DNA of 64,000 nt from Micrococcaceae bacterium Sec5.1 (GTDB lineage: Bacteria > Actinomycetota > Actinomycetes > Actinomycetales > Micrococcaceae). Made by a program: the position numbers and the translations under genes. Under the pieces are notes generated by a model, which was not told the origin of the DNA, ran no database searches, and worked only from the letters and a program-made list of their open reading frames with translations. Shown piece by piece: positions 62,767 through 64,000 of the stretch; the first letter of the stretch is position 1, and each line of letters opens with the position of its first letter. The stretch is taken from NCBI GenBank assembly GCA_039636795.1, contig CP143430.1:3472001-3536000 (forward strand), written 5' to 3'.

Positions 62767-64000
62767 GCCTGGACACTCTCCTTGCCTGATACTGCTGCTT
62801 CGGAATCGGCCGGTGCCTTGCCGGTGATGAGGTCATGAAGGGGCTGGAAGCTGCCGCCGTGTCCGCCGATGCCGAATTCGTAGGCCGTTTCAGCGTGGAG
62901 GCTGAGGTCCGCCCCGGCAATCTCCTGGCGTTCGCTGATACGGAAGCCCATGAGCTTGTGGATGGGGAAGGCGATGATGAACGTCATGACCCCGGTGAAG
63001 ATGATCGAGCCAAGCGCCGCGAGGCACTGTGCAACCAGCTGGGTGGTTCCACCGCCGTAGAACAGACCGGCGGGGCCCTGGGTCGGGGTAGCGAGGAAAC
63101 CGATGGCTACTGTGCCGATGACGCCGGACACCAAGTGCACGCCCACCACATCCAAGGAGTCGTCATATCCGAGCTTGAACTTCAACCCGACAGCGAGGGC
63201 AGAGGCGACGCCGGCTACGACGCCGAGGGCAATGGCGCCGAGCGGGGAAACGTTGGCGCAGGCAGGGGTGATGGCAACGAGTCCGGCAACGACACCCGAA
63301 GCTGCTCCGAGGGAGGTGGGGTGGCCGTCACGGATGCGCTCTACGATCAACCAGCCGAGCATGGCTGCTGCCGGTGCGGCGAGGGTGTTGATCCAGATGA
63401 GGCCAGCCTGCTCCACGGTAGCAGCTGCACCGGCATTGAAGCCGAACCAGCCGAACCAGAGGATTGCCGCACCGAGCATGACCAGGGGTACGTTGTGCGG
63501 ACGGTGGTTGGGGTCCCTGCCGAAGCCCTTGCGGTTGCCGATGATCAGAACGAGGATCAGGCCCGCAACACCGGCGTTGATGTGCACTACCGTTCCACCG
63601 GCGAAGTCGATGACCGGTGCAAACGTCTGGCCGAACCAGCCGTCCTTGGAGAAGAGCCCGCCGCCCCACACCATGAAAGCCATGGGTGCGTATACCAGCG
63701 TGGCCCAGATCAAAGTGAAAAGGGTCCACGCCGAGAACTTTGCACGGTCCGCAATCGCGCCGGAGATCAAAGCCACGGTGATGATCGCGAAGGTTGCGGC
63801 GTAGCCAACGTGAAGGAGGTCCGCGGGATCCGTGAAGTTGTGCAGTCCGAAGTGGCTGAACGGGTTCGCGAAGATCTGGAAGAAATTGTCCGTGTTGCTG
63901 GTGGACATTGACGCGCCCCACAGCACCCAGACAATTGTCACCGTGCCGATGGCGATGAAGCTCATCATCATCATGTTCAAGGCGGCCTTGGCGCGGGTCA
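62763..64000 (-). CDS. amt: ammonium transporter (5' end outside window)
   Basis: Partial Amt/MEP channel: the visible part starts inside TRAKAALNMMMMSF and the N-terminus lies beyond the window. Eleven-helix fold; His-lined pore with DFAGGTVVHINAGVAGL and the conserved GVHLVSGVIGTVAIGFLATPT. The C-terminal cytoplasmic tail DLSLHAETAYEFG is the P-II contact region. A longer acidic/Ala tail (SEAAVSGKESVQA) follows. Co-transcribed with glnK. Confidence 0.96.
   Translation of the reverse strand, partial: TRAKAALNMMMMSFIAIGTVTIVWVLWGASMSTSNTDNFFQIFANPFSHFGLHNFTDPADLLHVGYAATFAIITVALISGAIADRAKFSAWTLFTLIWATLVYAPMAFMVWGGGLFSKDGWFGQTFAPVIDFAGGTVVHINAGVAGLILVLIIGNRKGFGRDPNHRPHNVPLVMLGAAILWFGWFGFNAGAAATVEQAGLIWINTLAAPAAAMLGWLIVERIRDGHPTSLGAASGVVAGLVAITPACANVSPLGAIALGVVAGVASALAVGLKFKLGYDDSLDVVGVHLVSGVIGTVAIGFLATPTQGPAGLFYGGGTTQLVAQCLAALGSIIFTGVMTFIIAFPIHKLMGFRISERQEIAGADLSLHAETAYEFGIGGHGGSFQPLHDLITGKAPADSEAAVSGKESVQA

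Overview
The window is chromosomal DNA from a high-GC actinobacterium. The best fit is Micrococcaceae, in the Arthrobacter/Paenarthrobacter group. Support: GTG and TTG starts are common; DUF3052, DUF3145, DUF2469 and a PucR-type FasR occur in actinobacterial gene orders; there is a homodimeric AceE, an MptB-type mannosyltransferase, a GapB-type long GAPDH and group II truncated haemoglobin O; several TAnnnT -10 boxes sit 6-7 nt before start codons, as in leaderless actinobacterial mRNAs. I see no prophage, transposase, CRISPR array, plasmid or defence island. It is a mostly housekeeping stretch with one accessory catabolic cluster.

Layout. 0-14.8 kb: mixed genes (SDR, MscS channel overlapping glbO, tesB, ettA, lipoprotein, AHSA1 protein, a second ssb, a deleted GNAT pseudogene, map, alkD-like, mptB, orn, def, HNH nuclease) with tRNA-Arg(TCT) and tRNA-His(GTG). 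15-22.1 kb: gapB-type gap, RNase P RNA, yaaA, a degenerate zinc-ribbon coiled-coil protein, a Nif3-like protein, msrA and the cysteine pair cysK-cysE. 22-32 kb: a sugar-acid locus (gnd, FadR-type regulator, idnD-idnO, a beta-hydroxyacid dehydrogenase, a D-2-hydroxyacid dehydrogenase, an MHS-family MFS carrier, an IclR regulator) whose intergenic regions share palindromes and a TATGATG motif. 32-34.5 kb: a tryptophan-rich hypothetical protein, tRNA-Val(TAC) and an overlapping DUF3052/AhpE-like peroxiredoxin/SIR2 unit.

34.8-43.5 kb: central carbon to lipid. aceE makes acetyl-CoA; fasR and fabD-fabH-acpP-fabF start and extend fatty acids (FAS II); DUF3145 follows. 43.7-53.5 kb, all minus: xerC, dprA, comM, yraN, DUF2469, rnhB, two lepB, rplS, trmD, rimM, khpA and rpsP, the usual actinobacterial ribosome-assembly/secretion/DNA-uptake block. 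53.6-64 kb: a hypothetical protein, a VOC dioxygenase-fold protein with a palindromic operator, an amidohydrolase, a TPP riboswitch and thiC, an alpha/beta-hydrolase whose nucleophile Ser is Glu, ffh, an orphan zwf, and glnK-amt cut by the window edge.

Most calls rest on family motifs read by eye from the translated sequence. Starts were chosen by Shine-Dalgarno spacing, family length or leaderless promoter geometry. Regulatory sites are inferences from symmetry and position. I did not find a clearly new multi-gene system. The best leads are the shared-motif sugar-acid regulon, the Glu-substituted hydrolase, the C-x2-H sirtuin translationally coupled to a C-x4-C peroxiredoxin, and the palindromes in front of fabD and the VOC gene.
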